Source of the DNA: Fimbriimonadales bacterium
GTDB lineage: Bacteria; Armatimonadota; Fimbriimonadia; Fimbriimonadales; GBS-DC
Direction: 5' to 3'
DNA: 64,000 nt
Assembly: GCA_025998675.1 (NCBI GenBank)
Contig: AP024673.1
Coordinates: 2,612,562 to 2,676,561 of the forward strand
In this document: piece by piece, positions 51,531 to 59,062 of the stretch
Position numbering within the stretch: the first letter of the stretch is position 1
How the letters are laid out: each line of letters starts with the position of its first letter
Notes under the pieces: generated by a model
Database searches by the model: none
What the model saw: the letters and a program-made list of their open reading frames with translations, nothing else
Told to the model about the DNA's origin: nothing
Program-made: the position numbers and the translations under genes

Positions 51531-51551
51531 CCTGCCGTCCTTTGCGGCAGG
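51531..51551. other. Short hairpin in lon/sbcD divergent spacer
   Basis: CCTGCCG (51531-51537) pairs with CGGCAGG (51545-51551) around TCCTTTG. It is 31 nt before the sbcD-like ATG and could lie in that mRNA leader. No clear promoter was found for either gene. Confidence 0.35.
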
Positions 51552-51582
51552 AGCGGAGCGAAGGGCGGCGAATTGTGTTTTT

Positions 51583-52659
51583 ATGCTCCGCTGTGCGCAC
51601 ACGGGGGATGTGCATCTGGGCAGGGCGTTTGGCTATCTGGGCGAGGCGGCGTCGGCGCATCAGGAGCGGCTCAAGCGGGCGTTTCGACGCGTGTTCGAGC
51701 AGGCGCAGGCGCACAAGTGCCACGCCGTGCTGATTGCAGGCGATCTGTTCGACAGCCCCAGCGTCGGACGCGCATGGGTCGCATTGGCGCTGGAGATTAT
51801 CGCTGACTCGCGGATGCCGACGGTGGTCATTCCGGGCAACCATGACCCCGCGGCGCGACACCCCTTCCGCGACGCCCATCTGCCCGCCAACCTGCACTTT
51901 CTCGCCGAGACGGGGCGCACGCGCCTGAACGCGCTTGATCTGGAGATTGTCGCGTGCCCGGCGGGGGACGAGGCGCGCTGGGAAGCCGCCCTGCGCCGCG
52001 ACTCGAACGGCGCGCCGCTGCAGATTGCGCTGATGCACGGCTCGATGCCCTCCGCAGGCGGACAGGGCGCGATTCAACCCGACTGGATTGGCGCGAGCGG
52101 GCTGAACTATGTCGCGCTGGGCGACTGGCACTCGCCGCAGGAGTGGACGCAGGGGCAGACGGTGTGCTGGTACAGCGGCGCGCCCGAGATGATTCTGCCG
52201 CGCCAGCGACTGCCCGCCACGATGTGCCTTGTGGAACTGGCGTCAGGGCAACCTGCGCAGGTCTCGCACGCTATCACGGGCGAGGCGCGCCTCCCCGACG
52301 GGGCGACCGACGGCGCGCTGGACTGGGATGTCTCGCCCTACACGGATGTGCAAAGCCTGCTACATGACCTGCAAACCGCGCTGACGCCCGAAACCGTCGC
52401 CACAATACGCCTTGTGGGACGCTGGAACGCCGACGAGCCGCTCGACCTCCCGATGTTGACCGGGCAACTGCAGGCGCACTGCCTCTGGCTGGAACTTGTG
52501 CCCGCTTATCAGGTGGGGCGACTGACGCCGACGACGCCCTTCGAGGAGCTGCTGATGCAACGGGCGCAGGAGTACGAGACGCGCCAGCCGCAGGAGGCGC
52601 AACTGTACCGCGAGGCGGCGCAACTGAGCCTCTACCTGCTGCGCGGAGGGCGCCTGTGA
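51583..52659 (+). CDS. Exonuclease SbcD-like metallophosphoesterase
   Basis: 358 residues from the ATG at 51583, chosen because MLRCAHTGDVHLGRAF aligns with the D-x-H start of SbcD/Mre11 proteins; a longer frame adds ~20 unrelated residues. Metal-binding motifs: GDVHLG, AGDLFDSP, VVIPGNHDPAAR, IALMHGS and ALGDWHSPQ. Mre11-type nucleases open DNA ends and hairpins together with an SMC-like partner, here the next gene (one-base overlap TGATG). The ~100-residue C-terminus (LTPTTPFEELLMQRAQEYE) matches the cap/partner-binding region. Resembles the B. subtilis YhaO type. Confidence 0.88.
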   Translation: MLRCAHTGDVHLGRAFGYLGEAASAHQERLKRAFRRVFEQAQAHKCHAVLIAGDLFDSPSVGRAWVALALEIIADSRMPTVVIPGNHDPAARHPFRDAHLPANLHFLAETGRTRLNALDLEIVACPAGDEARWEAALRRDSNGAPLQIALMHGSMPSAGGQGAIQPDWIGASGLNYVALGDWHSPQEWTQGQTVCWYSGAPEMILPRQRLPATMCLVELASGQPAQVSHAITGEARLPDGATDGALDWDVSPYTDVQSLLHDLQTALTPETVATIRLVGRWNADEPLDLPMLTGQLQAHCLWLELVPAYQVGRLTPTTPFEELLMQRAQEYETRQPQEAQLYREAAQLSLYLLRGGRL

Positions 52660-54815
52660 TGCGCTTCCAGACGCTAACGCTGGAAGGCTACGGGCGATTC
52701 GGCGCGCGCACGCGTTTTGACTTCGACCCAGGACTGAACTGCGTGGTCGGCGCGAACGAGTCGGGCAAAAGCACGCTGCTCGCCGCGCTGCTGGACGCCC
52801 TCTACACGCTGCCGACCTCCACAGCGCAACCCGTGCGCGAACGCATTCACTGGGGACATCCGCACGGCTGGACGCTGGAGCTGGAACTGGAGCTGCGCGG
52901 CGAGCAGGTACACATCCGCAAGTTCCACCCCGTCGATGACCCGCGCAAACGGGGCGAGTTCACGCTGCAGCACGCGGGCGAAACGCTGTCGGGCGAGGCG
53001 GCGCGCGCACGCTGGGAGCAACTCTGGCGCACGCCGCTGCCCGTCTACCGCGCAACCGCGTGCGTCGCCCAGCGCGCCGTCGCCCGAATCGAGAAGGGCG
53101 ACCTCAAATCGCTGCACCAGCAACTGCGCGAGAGCGCGGTGAACGCCGACCTGAACCGTGTGCTGGACGCCCTGCAGAAGGAGCGCCGCCGCCTGCGCAA
53201 CCTGATGGACGCCGCGCAGAACCGCCTGCGCGAGATTGAGCAGCGCATGCATACCGCGCGCCAGACCGAGCAACAGCGGCGCACACTGCGCGAGCGACTG
53301 CAGCAGGCGCAGCAGGAAGCCGACGCCCTCCGCGAGCAACTAACGCGGGACGAGCGGCTGCTGGAACGCTGGCGCGACCTGCGCGAACGGCGCGCTGCGC
53401 TGGAGCAACTGCGCCGCGAAGCGGACGCAAACCAGCGGCATCTCGACCAGCTGGAGCAGTTAGAGCGACGCCTGGAGACGCTGGAGGACGAACTGCAGCG
53501 CGACTTTGCCGAGTGGCAACTGCTGCCCGACGACCACAAAGACCAGGTGGACGCCGCGTGGATGCGCTATCAGGACGCCGCGCGCCGTCTGAGCGTGCTG
53601 GAACGCGAGGCGCAGGCGCAGCGGGAGGCGCGTCAGGCAGAGACCGGGCGTCGCCATGCGCGTTGGGGCTACGCCGTGCTGGGGCTTGCCCTGTGCGCGG
53701 CGAGCATGCCGCTGTGGGGCGTGGCGCCCGCGCTGGGCGCAGGCGCGCTCGCGCTGGGACTGGCTGCCCTCGCCGTCGCTTTCCTGTGGCGCGCGCGACC
53801 CGCCCCTGAACCCGATACGATTTCCCCCACGCTGCAAAACGCCCGCCACGAGACCCAGAGCCACTGGGAACAGCTAATCGCCCTGCTCGAACAGGCAGGC
53901 TACACAGTCGAGATGCATTCGCACAACGGCGCGCCCCACGAACACGCCAGCGACCTCCACCAGCGCCTGCAAGACGCCCTGCAACGCTACAGCGAACGCT
54001 GGCACGCGCGACAGAACCGAATCGCCGAGCAGAAACGCCTGCGCCATCAGCTCGACGCGCTCCATCAAATCGTGCCCGACCCGAAAGCGCTGCGCGACCG
54101 CCAGCGCGAACTTGCCGTACAGATTGTGGGGCTGGACGAGCAGATTCGCCAGAACCCCCTCGCCCACAGCGATATTCCAGAACGCGAACTGCTGGCGTTA
54201 GACGACCGTGTGCAACAGGAGCGTCAGCGGCTGGACGCGCTGCGCGAGGAGCAGCTCCGATGCGAGGGCGCGCTACAGAGCCTGTCCGCGCACGAGCCGA
54301 TTGACGCGCTCGAACTGGAACACGCGCGCGCCCGGCAACAGTGGGAGCAACTGCAGTACCGCGTCCGCCTGCTGGAGACCGCCGAGAGCCTGCTGCGGGA
54401 GACGAACACGCGCTACCTGAGCGACCTGCGCCCGCGCCTGAAACCGCGCATCGAGCAGCACCTGCCTGCGCTCACGCTCGGACGCTACACCCAGGCGGAA
54501 CTCGGCGAGGATTTGAGCCTGCAGGTCTACCACCCGGAACGCGGAGAGACCCTGCCCGTGCAGGAAGACGCGCCTGCGTGGAGCGCGGGCGTGCTGGATC
54601 AGCTCTTTTTCGCGTGTCGGCTGGGGCTGGCGGACGCGCTCTCGGACGACCTGCGCCTGCCGCTGCTGCTGGACGACCCGTTTGTTCATGCGGACGCGGC
54701 GCGTTTTCAGGCGGCGCTGGCGTTGCTGGGGCGCGTGGCGCAGGAGACGCAGGTAATCCTGTGCACCTGTCGCCCGTTGCTGGGGGGCGTGGTGGGGCGG
54801 GTTATCCAGCTATAG
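52659..54815 (+). CDS. SbcC/YhaN-like SMC-type ATPase with central membrane hairpin
   Basis: 718 residues from the ATG at 52659. Walker A GANESGKST at about 32-40 after TLEGYGRFG, and the ABC Walker B/D-loop LPLLLDDPFVHADAARF near the end. Long coiled coils (~165-320 and ~395-560) rich in Gln, Arg and Leu flank two hydrophobic helices (YAVLGLALCAASMPLWGVAPALGAGALALGLAALAVAFLW, about 335-375), so the apex may sit in the membrane, where Rad50/SbcC would have a zinc hook. This matches the YhaN type. Works with the SbcD-like protein on DNA breaks by homology; the membrane link is seen in the sequence but unexplained. Confidence 0.87.
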   Translation: MRFQTLTLEGYGRFGARTRFDFDPGLNCVVGANESGKSTLLAALLDALYTLPTSTAQPVRERIHWGHPHGWTLELELELRGEQVHIRKFHPVDDPRKRGEFTLQHAGETLSGEAARARWEQLWRTPLPVYRATACVAQRAVARIEKGDLKSLHQQLRESAVNADLNRVLDALQKERRRLRNLMDAAQNRLREIEQRMHTARQTEQQRRTLRERLQQAQQEADALREQLTRDERLLERWRDLRERRAALEQLRREADANQRHLDQLEQLERRLETLEDELQRDFAEWQLLPDDHKDQVDAAWMRYQDAARRLSVLEREAQAQREARQAETGRRHARWGYAVLGLALCAASMPLWGVAPALGAGALALGLAALAVAFLWRARPAPEPDTISPTLQNARHETQSHWEQLIALLEQAGYTVEMHSHNGAPHEHASDLHQRLQDALQRYSERWHARQNRIAEQKRLRHQLDALHQIVPDPKALRDRQRELAVQIVGLDEQIRQNPLAHSDIPERELLALDDRVQQERQRLDALREEQLRCEGALQSLSAHEPIDALELEHARARQQWEQLQYRVRLLETAESLLRETNTRYLSDLRPRLKPRIEQHLPALTLGRYTQAELGEDLSLQVYHPERGETLPVQEDAPAWSAGVLDQLFFACRLGLADALSDDLRLPLLLDDPFVHADAARFQAALALLGRVAQETQVILCTCRPLLGGVVGRVIQL

Positions 54816-54860
54816 CTGGAAGAGCAAAGTGGGCAGGCGTCGCGACCTGCGCCCAGTTCA

Positions 54861-55643
54861 CTACTGGCAGTACCGAATGCGGAACGGCGCGTCCATGCCC
54901 CAGGGCGCCCATGGACCGAACGGGTAGTTGTCGCCGTCGGCGCAGCAGGGCGGATAGAACCAGTGGCGCGCCTCGCGCCCATCGCCGCCGCGCAGACTCG
55001 GCTTGAGCCACTTCACATGCCCATCCATCCACAGGATGTTCGTGCCGCCCGCATGCTGGAACCAGATTTCGTTCGGCTGCCCGCAATCGATGTCGGTGTC
55101 CGCTGTTGCGCCCGCGAGATTGCTCGCGTTGCGCCCGCGCACCTCCAGCAAGAACAGCGACTCTGCAGGCTGCTGCCAGGTGGCAATCGCGGGGTAATCC
55201 AGCACATGCTCGCTCAGCGCGTAGCTCATGTGGAACTCGTAGGTGCGGCGGGAGGTCAGCCGCAGCCCCCACTCTGGCAGCGGACGCGTGCGGAAGTTCG
55301 GCTCCATCACAATCGGGTTGCTCGGACAGCTGAAAAAGTTGTCGCGCGCGCCCTGAATGTCGCTTGGTTTCATCTTAATGTAGGGGGTCAGCAGGAACGG
55401 CCACCAGTCCTCCATCCAGTAGCGGTTGGGAATCGAAGGGTCGCTCGGGCGCGTGAAAAACTGCTCGTCATAATCCTGCAGGTACATCTGCTGCGCAATC
55501 CCCAGCTGCTTGAGATTGGACGCGCACACGGTCTGGCGCGCTTTCTCGCGCGCCTGCGCAAACACGGGAAACAGAATCGCCGCCAGAATCGCAATAATCG
55601 CAATCACCACCAGCAGCTCAATCAGTGTGAACCCCTTACGCAT
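54861..55643 (-). CDS. DUF1559-type prepilin-like protein (H-X9-DG)
   Basis: 260 residues. N-terminus [48 protein letters not shown] is a class III prepilin signal, cut after Gly4 by a prepilin peptidase, with Glu at position 5 of the mature form. The C-terminal motif [16 protein letters not shown] is H-X9-DG, characteristic of the large DUF1559 pseudopilin families in Planctomycetes and Armatimonadota. Probably a minor pilin or secretion pseudopilin, assembled by machinery like that at 1-2667. Its promoter region contains one half of the double PhoB-type operator. Confidence 0.92.
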   Translation of the reverse strand: MRKGFTLIELLVVIAIIAILAAILFPVFAQAREKARQTVCASNLKQLGIAQQMYLQDYDEQFFTRPSDPSIPNRYWMEDWWPFLLTPYIKMKPSDIQGARDNFFSCPSNPIVMEPNFRTRPLPEWGLRLTSRRTYEFHMSYALSEHVLDYPAIATWQQPAESLFLLEVRGRNASNLAGATADTDIDCGQPNEIWFQHAGGTNILWMDGHVKWLKPSLRGGDGREARHWFYPPCCADGDNYPFGPWAPWGMDAPFRIRYCQ

Positions 55644-55665
55644 GGCTCTCTCCTATCACGCGCGA

Positions 55666-55671
55666 AGTCTA
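55666..55671 (-). promoter_or_regulatory. Predicted -10 box of prepilin gene (GGTAGACT)
   Basis: Minus-strand TAGACT preceded by GG, 22 nt before the ATG at 55643 and 9 nt after the last TTTAACCT repeat, the usual spacing for a PhoB-activated promoter. Confidence 0.6.
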
Positions 55672-55680
55672 CCTCTGGAG

Positions 55681-55728
55681 AGGTTAAAGTTCCGTTAAGA
55701 AATGTTTTTTTTAACCTGAACTTAACTG
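55681..55728. promoter_or_regulatory. Double divergent PhoB-type operator
   Basis: Plus strand: TTTAACCT (55710-55717), GAA, CTTAACTG (55721-55728). Minus strand: CTTAACGG (55699-55692), AAC, TTTAACCT (55688-55681). Each pair is a direct repeat with 11-nt period and 3-nt spacer, matching the form of Pho boxes known from cyanobacteria (YTTAACCT repeats). The two pairs face outward, towards the prepilin and the lamin-tail genes. Confidence 0.7.
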
Positions 55729-55737
55729 CGCGAATGG

Positions 55738-55743
55738 TACTTT
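55738..55743 (+). promoter_or_regulatory. Predicted -10 box of lamin-tail protein gene (GGTACTTT)
   Basis: TACTTT preceded by GG, 18 nt before the ATG at 55762 and 9 nt after the CTTAACTG repeat. Confidence 0.55.
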
Positions 55744-55761
55744 ACAGGCGGAGGCTATGAA

Positions 55762-56709
55762 ATGAGAGGCTTAGCGACTATTTTTCTGGCGACTGGCATG
55801 GCGCTTGGCGCGACGGCGCAGGTGCGCATCACGGAAGTGTTGGTTAATCCGCCCGGCTCGCCCGACGCGGGGCGCGAGTTCATCGAGATTCAAAGCTGCA
55901 AACCGAACTTCTCTCTGCAGGGCTACTGGCTGATTGGCATCGACGGCGAGTATCTGTTCAACCCCGGCAACATCCACTGGGCAGTGGACTTGAGCGCGTA
56001 CAGCACGGGCGACAACGGGCTGCTGCTGGTGCGCGATGGCAGCAGCGTGCTGCTGCCGGAGCCTGATTCGGCGACGACGGTCGTGGTGATTCCCAACGCC
56101 TTCACCGCCTCGGGGCTTCAGAACGACAGCTACACCGTCGCGCTGGTGCGCAACTTCACGGGGCAGGTGAACGATGACATCGACGCCAACGACGACGGCG
56201 TCATCGACAACCCGCTCTGGGAAGAGGCGATAGGCGCGTTCGGCTGGCTGGACGGCGAGGTTTCGTCGGGCGAGGTGGACGCGGTGTACGCGACCCAGCT
56301 GAACGGAGTCGAGTCGCCTGTTGAGGACCGAACCGTCGCTGGGGACACTTGGGAGCCTGATGTGATTATCTTCTTCCAGAACGGCGCGTTCCTGGTTGCC
56401 GATGCGGGGCGCGTGACGGGCGCGGGCGACTTCGGACCCTTCCGCACCGACAACGACGAAATCGTCGTCTACAACGGCACGCTGCCCAGCCAATTCAATC
56501 GCGAGGTCACACCAGGCAATCTGAATCCGGGCGACCGCCCCGCCGTGGATGGCGATGTGAATTGCGACCGCTGTGTGGATGACGCCGACCTGCTGCAGGT
56601 GCTCTTCAACTTCGGCGGGAACGACGCCAGCTCCGATGTGAACGGCGACGGCGTGGTGGACGACGCCGACCTGTTGATTGTGCTGTTCAACTTCGGCAAC
56701 GGGTGCTAA
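55762..56709 (+). CDS. Secreted lamin-tail-like protein with dockerin-like repeats (3)
   Basis: 315 residues. Signal peptide MRGLATIFLATGMALGATAQ. Residues ~20-240 match a lamin-tail domain: VRITEVLVNPPGSPDAGREFIEIQS, then LQGYWLIGIDGEY, GDNGLLLVRDG. Lamin-tail domains occur in secreted bacterial nucleases, phosphatases and adhesion proteins as binding or anchoring modules, and no enzyme domain is present here. An inner DDIDANDDGVIDNPLWEE stretch may bind calcium. C-terminal GDVNCDRCVDDADLLQVLFNFGG and DVNGDGVVDDADLLIVLFNFGNGC form the dockerin-like tag. Divergent from the prepilin gene and probably under PhoB-like control. Confidence 0.82.
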   Translation: MRGLATIFLATGMALGATAQVRITEVLVNPPGSPDAGREFIEIQSCKPNFSLQGYWLIGIDGEYLFNPGNIHWAVDLSAYSTGDNGLLLVRDGSSVLLPEPDSATTVVVIPNAFTASGLQNDSYTVALVRNFTGQVNDDIDANDDGVIDNPLWEEAIGAFGWLDGEVSSGEVDAVYATQLNGVESPVEDRTVAGDTWEPDVIIFFQNGAFLVADAGRVTGAGDFGPFRTDNDEIVVYNGTLPSQFNREVTPGNLNPGDRPAVDGDVNCDRCVDDADLLQVLFNFGGNDASSDVNGDGVVDDADLLIVLFNFGNGC

Positions 56710-57004
56710 TTCCCCATTATCCCTCGCCCCTCTCCCGCGCGATGGGGGAGGGGCGCATGATGTGTTGAATCGCTGTTTTGACCCACACGGAAGTCTTTTG
56801 TCCCGGCGGCGTGTCCATCGTTCTTGAATCGGCGACGCATGTCGCCCTTACCCCCCTTTATTTCCCCTCACAATTTTTTTATGGAACAGGCAGTGGGGCG
56901 CATACACGCGATGGAGCGCGCGAAGATTACGAGAATCACCCCACGATTTGAGAAATTTTGAGTTTTTAGGGGGTTAGGACTTGACTTTTTTGATTCCTGT
57001 CGGG
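56710..57004. other. Gene-free stretch with hairpin and DUF2089 promoter
   Basis: CGCCCCTCTCCC (56725-56736) pairs with GGGGGAGGGGCG (56744-56755, one mismatch), 16 nt past the lamin-tail stop: a terminator-like hairpin of the 4177 family. The following 230 nt hold no gene and are T-rich near 56870 and 56955-56995. A -35 TTGACT is at 56981-56986. Confidence 0.55.
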
Positions 57005-57010
57005 TATCAT
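56981..57010 (+). promoter_or_regulatory. Promoter of DUF2089 gene (TTGACT-18-TATCAT)
   Basis: TTGACT (56981-56986), 18-nt spacer, then GGGTATCAT with TATCAT at 57005-57010. The ATG follows 10 nt later, so the leader is about 3-4 nt or absent. Confidence 0.7.
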
Positions 57011-57020
57011 GCGTTGCATT

Positions 57021-57413
57021 ATGAAAGCGCCGTATGCCCAACCCAGTCGCTGCCCCATGTGCAGCGGAAAACTTATCGTGACGCAGGTCGCCTGCGAAGA
57101 GTGTGGGCTGACCATGCAGGGACGCTTTGCGCCGAATCGGTTCAGTCAGCTCGATGAAGAGCAACTCCAGTTTCTGGAGGTGTTCCTGCGCAATCGGGGC
57201 ATGCTGGCAGGCGTGGAGCGCGAGCTGGGCATCAGCTACCCGACCGCGCGCAATAAGCTGGACGCGCTGTTGCTGGCGCTGGGGCTGACCCCTGCAACGA
57301 CGCAGGATTTGAACGGGCATCTCGCCGAGCAACGACGCCACATTCTGGACATGCTGGAGCAGGGCGCCATCACTGCGGAAGAAGCCGCACGCAAACTGCG
57401 CACCCTGCGCTGA
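57021..57413 (+). CDS. DUF2089 family zinc-ribbon/HTH protein
   Basis: 130 residues from the ATG at 57021 (another in-frame ATG at 57009 lies inside the -10 box). Zinc ribbon CPMCSGKLIVTQVACEECG (two Cys-x2-Cys pairs, residues ~11-30), then a helix-turn-helix-like segment LDEEQLQFLEVFLRNRGMLAGVERELGISYPTARNKLDALLLALGL, the DUF2089 core, suggesting DNA binding. The last ~30 residues, HILDMLEQGAITAEEAARKLRTLR, repeat a SHOCT-like motif also found at the start of the next gene. Probably a regulator of the adjacent DUF4097 gene, which begins 18 nt later behind GGAGGAGG. Confidence 0.88.
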   Translation: MKAPYAQPSRCPMCSGKLIVTQVACEECGLTMQGRFAPNRFSQLDEEQLQFLEVFLRNRGMLAGVERELGISYPTARNKLDALLLALGLTPATTQDLNGHLAEQRRHILDMLEQGAITAEEAARKLRTLR

Positions 57414-57431
57414 AGGAGGAGGAAAACACCT

Positions 57432-58667
57432 ATGACCGAACGACAACAAACGCTGCTGCGGATACTGAACCTCATGCAGCAAGGAACCGTGACGCCCGAA
57501 GAGGCGGCGGATTTGATTGACGCCCTGTACGAGGTCGCGCCATCGGCGCCGCCGACGGCAGACGAAACCAACTCGACCCACGCAGACAACGGCACAGCGC
57601 CCGCACGGGGACTGTTCGACCAGATTCTGCGCGCGGTTGAGGAGACGGCGCGCGCCACCGGGCAAGCCGTGCGCAGCGTCAACTGGCGGCAAATCGGACA
57701 GAGCGTGCGCGAACAGACCCAGCGCAGCCTCGACGAACTGCGCAAAACGCTCGACGAGCTGGAGAAAGGGGACTGGTCCCTGGGACGGTGGGGCAAGTAT
57801 GAAACCGACTTGCAGCAAACGATGGACTTCGCGATTGATGGGGGACAATCGCTGTCCATCGAACTCCCCGCAGGCGACTTACATATCACGGGCGGTTTCG
57901 ACGGGGGACGGGTCGAAGCCGACATCCGCCTGCGGGGAGCTTCCCAGCAGAGCGTGGAGCAGGCGAAACAAACCTACAGCCTGACCCTCGAGCAGACCGA
58001 GTCGGGCGTGCGCATCACCGCGCCGCAGCTGGAGGGCGACCTGCGCCAGAAAGTCGACCTGCGCCTTCGAATCCCGCGCCAGGTGAACCTGCACGCGCGG
58101 CTGGAACACAAGGGCGACATCGAGGTCGAGAAGCTCGATGGCTCGATTGACCTGCGCACGCCGCACGGCGATGTCCATCTGCGCCACATCCGCGGCAGCG
58201 CCACTGTGGAGACTGTGAACGGCGACATTAACATCCACGACCTGCAGGGCGAGCGTGTCCAGATAACCGCGGTTCACGGCGACGCACACCTGCGCGATGT
58301 TCACGCCGACTCGGTGCGCCTGCAGCTGACTAACGGCGACGCCGAAACGGAGCGCATCGTTGCCCGTAATTTTATGGTGGAGACCGTGCGCGGCGATATT
58401 CGGTTAGACCTGACCGCGCCCGTGCGGGGCGAAGTGCGCCTGACCACCGTGAAGGGCGATATTCTGGTGGCGCTGCCCGACGGCAACGACTGCCAGGTGC
58501 AGATACACACCAGCGCAGGCGACATCGAATGTGCGCTGGAGTGTCGCGCGGTAGACTCAGGACGCCATCACTACACAGGCGTTGCTGGCGATGGGACAGG
58601 AACCCTCGCGCTGGAGACCGTCCATGGGGATGTGCGCGTCGCGCTGCGAGCGCACGAGACGGCTTGA
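57432..58667 (+). CDS. DUF4097 beta-strand repeat protein with SHOCT-like N-terminus
   Basis: 411 residues. Residues ~1-35 (TERQQTLLRILNLMQQGTVTPEEAADLIDAL) are a SHOCT-like helical hairpin; a linker follows (APPTADETNSTHAD), then ~120 residues of helical region with SVREQTQRSLDELRKTLDELEKG. From ~155 onwards a right-handed beta-helix of short strands repeats patterns such as GSIDLRTPHGDVHLRHIRGSATVETVNGDINIHDL, the DUF4097/adhesin-like fold. No signal peptide or membrane helix is seen. Homologues (YvlB, LiaX-like) take part in envelope-stress responses; that role here is inference. A strong terminator follows. Confidence 0.87.
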   Translation: MTERQQTLLRILNLMQQGTVTPEEAADLIDALYEVAPSAPPTADETNSTHADNGTAPARGLFDQILRAVEETARATGQAVRSVNWRQIGQSVREQTQRSLDELRKTLDELEKGDWSLGRWGKYETDLQQTMDFAIDGGQSLSIELPAGDLHITGGFDGGRVEADIRLRGASQQSVEQAKQTYSLTLEQTESGVRITAPQLEGDLRQKVDLRLRIPRQVNLHARLEHKGDIEVEKLDGSIDLRTPHGDVHLRHIRGSATVETVNGDINIHDLQGERVQITAVHGDAHLRDVHADSVRLQLTNGDAETERIVARNFMVETVRGDIRLDLTAPVRGEVRLTTVKGDILVALPDGNDCQVQIHTSAGDIECALECRAVDSGRHHYTGVAGDGTGTLALETVHGDVRVALRAHETA

Positions 58668-58693
58668 GCCAGCAACTCAAGGTGAGACCACTG

Positions 58694-58721
58694 GCCCCCG
58701 CGCACGCGGGGGCGTTTTTTT
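58694..58721 (+). terminator. Rho-independent terminator after DUF4097 gene
   Basis: GCCCCCG (58694-58700) pairs with CGGGGGC (58707-58713) and is followed by G and seven T residues (58715-58721). The best classical terminator in the window; the next promoter starts 5 nt later. Confidence 0.9.
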
Positions 58722-58725
58722 CGGG

Positions 58726-58731
58726 TATCCT
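58726..58731 (+). promoter_or_regulatory. Predicted -10 box of pntAB (GGGTATCCT), leaderless
   Basis: TATCCT preceded by CGGG, with a 7-nt gap to the ATG at 58739 and no ribosome site. Confidence 0.5.
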
Positions 58732-58738
58732 ATCGGCT

Positions 58739-59047
58739 ATGGAGGCGTTCGTTGGCGCGCTGACGGTCTTCGTGCTGGCGGTCTTTCTGGGGTTCGAGGT
58801 GATTACCAAAGTGCCCCCGACGCTGCACACGCCGCTGATGTCGGGGTCGAACGCGATTTCGGGCATCACGATTATCGGCGCGATACTTGCCGCAGGCGCG
58901 CAACACACGACGCTGAGCGCCGTGCTGGGCGTGCTGGCGGTCGCGCTGGCGACCATCAATGTCGTGGGGGGCTTTCTGGTGACCGACCGCATGCTGCAGA
59001 TGTTCAAGCCGAGCCGCCGCGAGCTGCCCGACCGTCAGGTACAATAG
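58739..59047 (+). CDS. pntAB: NAD(P) transhydrogenase alpha subunit, membrane part
   Basis: 102 residues. MEAFVGALTVFVLAVFLGFEVITKVPPTLHTPLMSGSNAISGITIIGAILAAGAQ ... TLSAVLGVLAVALATINVVGGFLVTDRMLQMFKPSRR carries the signature of the small membrane subunit (alpha-2) of proton-translocating transhydrogenase in three-subunit systems; KVPPxLHTPLMSxxNAISGI and INVVGGFLVTDRML are invariant. Three to four helices. The enzyme uses proton-motive force to drive NADPH formation from NADH. pntAA and pntB are normally adjacent but are absent here. The start follows the -10 box by 7 nt. Confidence 0.93.
   Translation: MEAFVGALTVFVLAVFLGFEVITKVPPTLHTPLMSGSNAISGITIIGAILAAGAQHTTLSAVLGVLAVALATINVVGGFLVTDRMLQMFKPSRRELPDRQVQ
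59040..59045 (+). promoter_or_regulatory. Predicted -10 box (GGTACAAT) before thioredoxin-fold gene
   Basis: TACAAT preceded by CAGG overlapping the end of pntAB, 17 nt before the ATG at 59063, with GGGGAGG between. Confidence 0.55.
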
Positions 59048-59062
59048 ACGGGGAGGCGCACG

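Noticed and set aside
20265-56709. Cellulosome components because of dockerin-like ends
   Set aside because: No cohesin or glycoside hydrolase domain is present in the window; the tag alone is common on exported proteins of this group.
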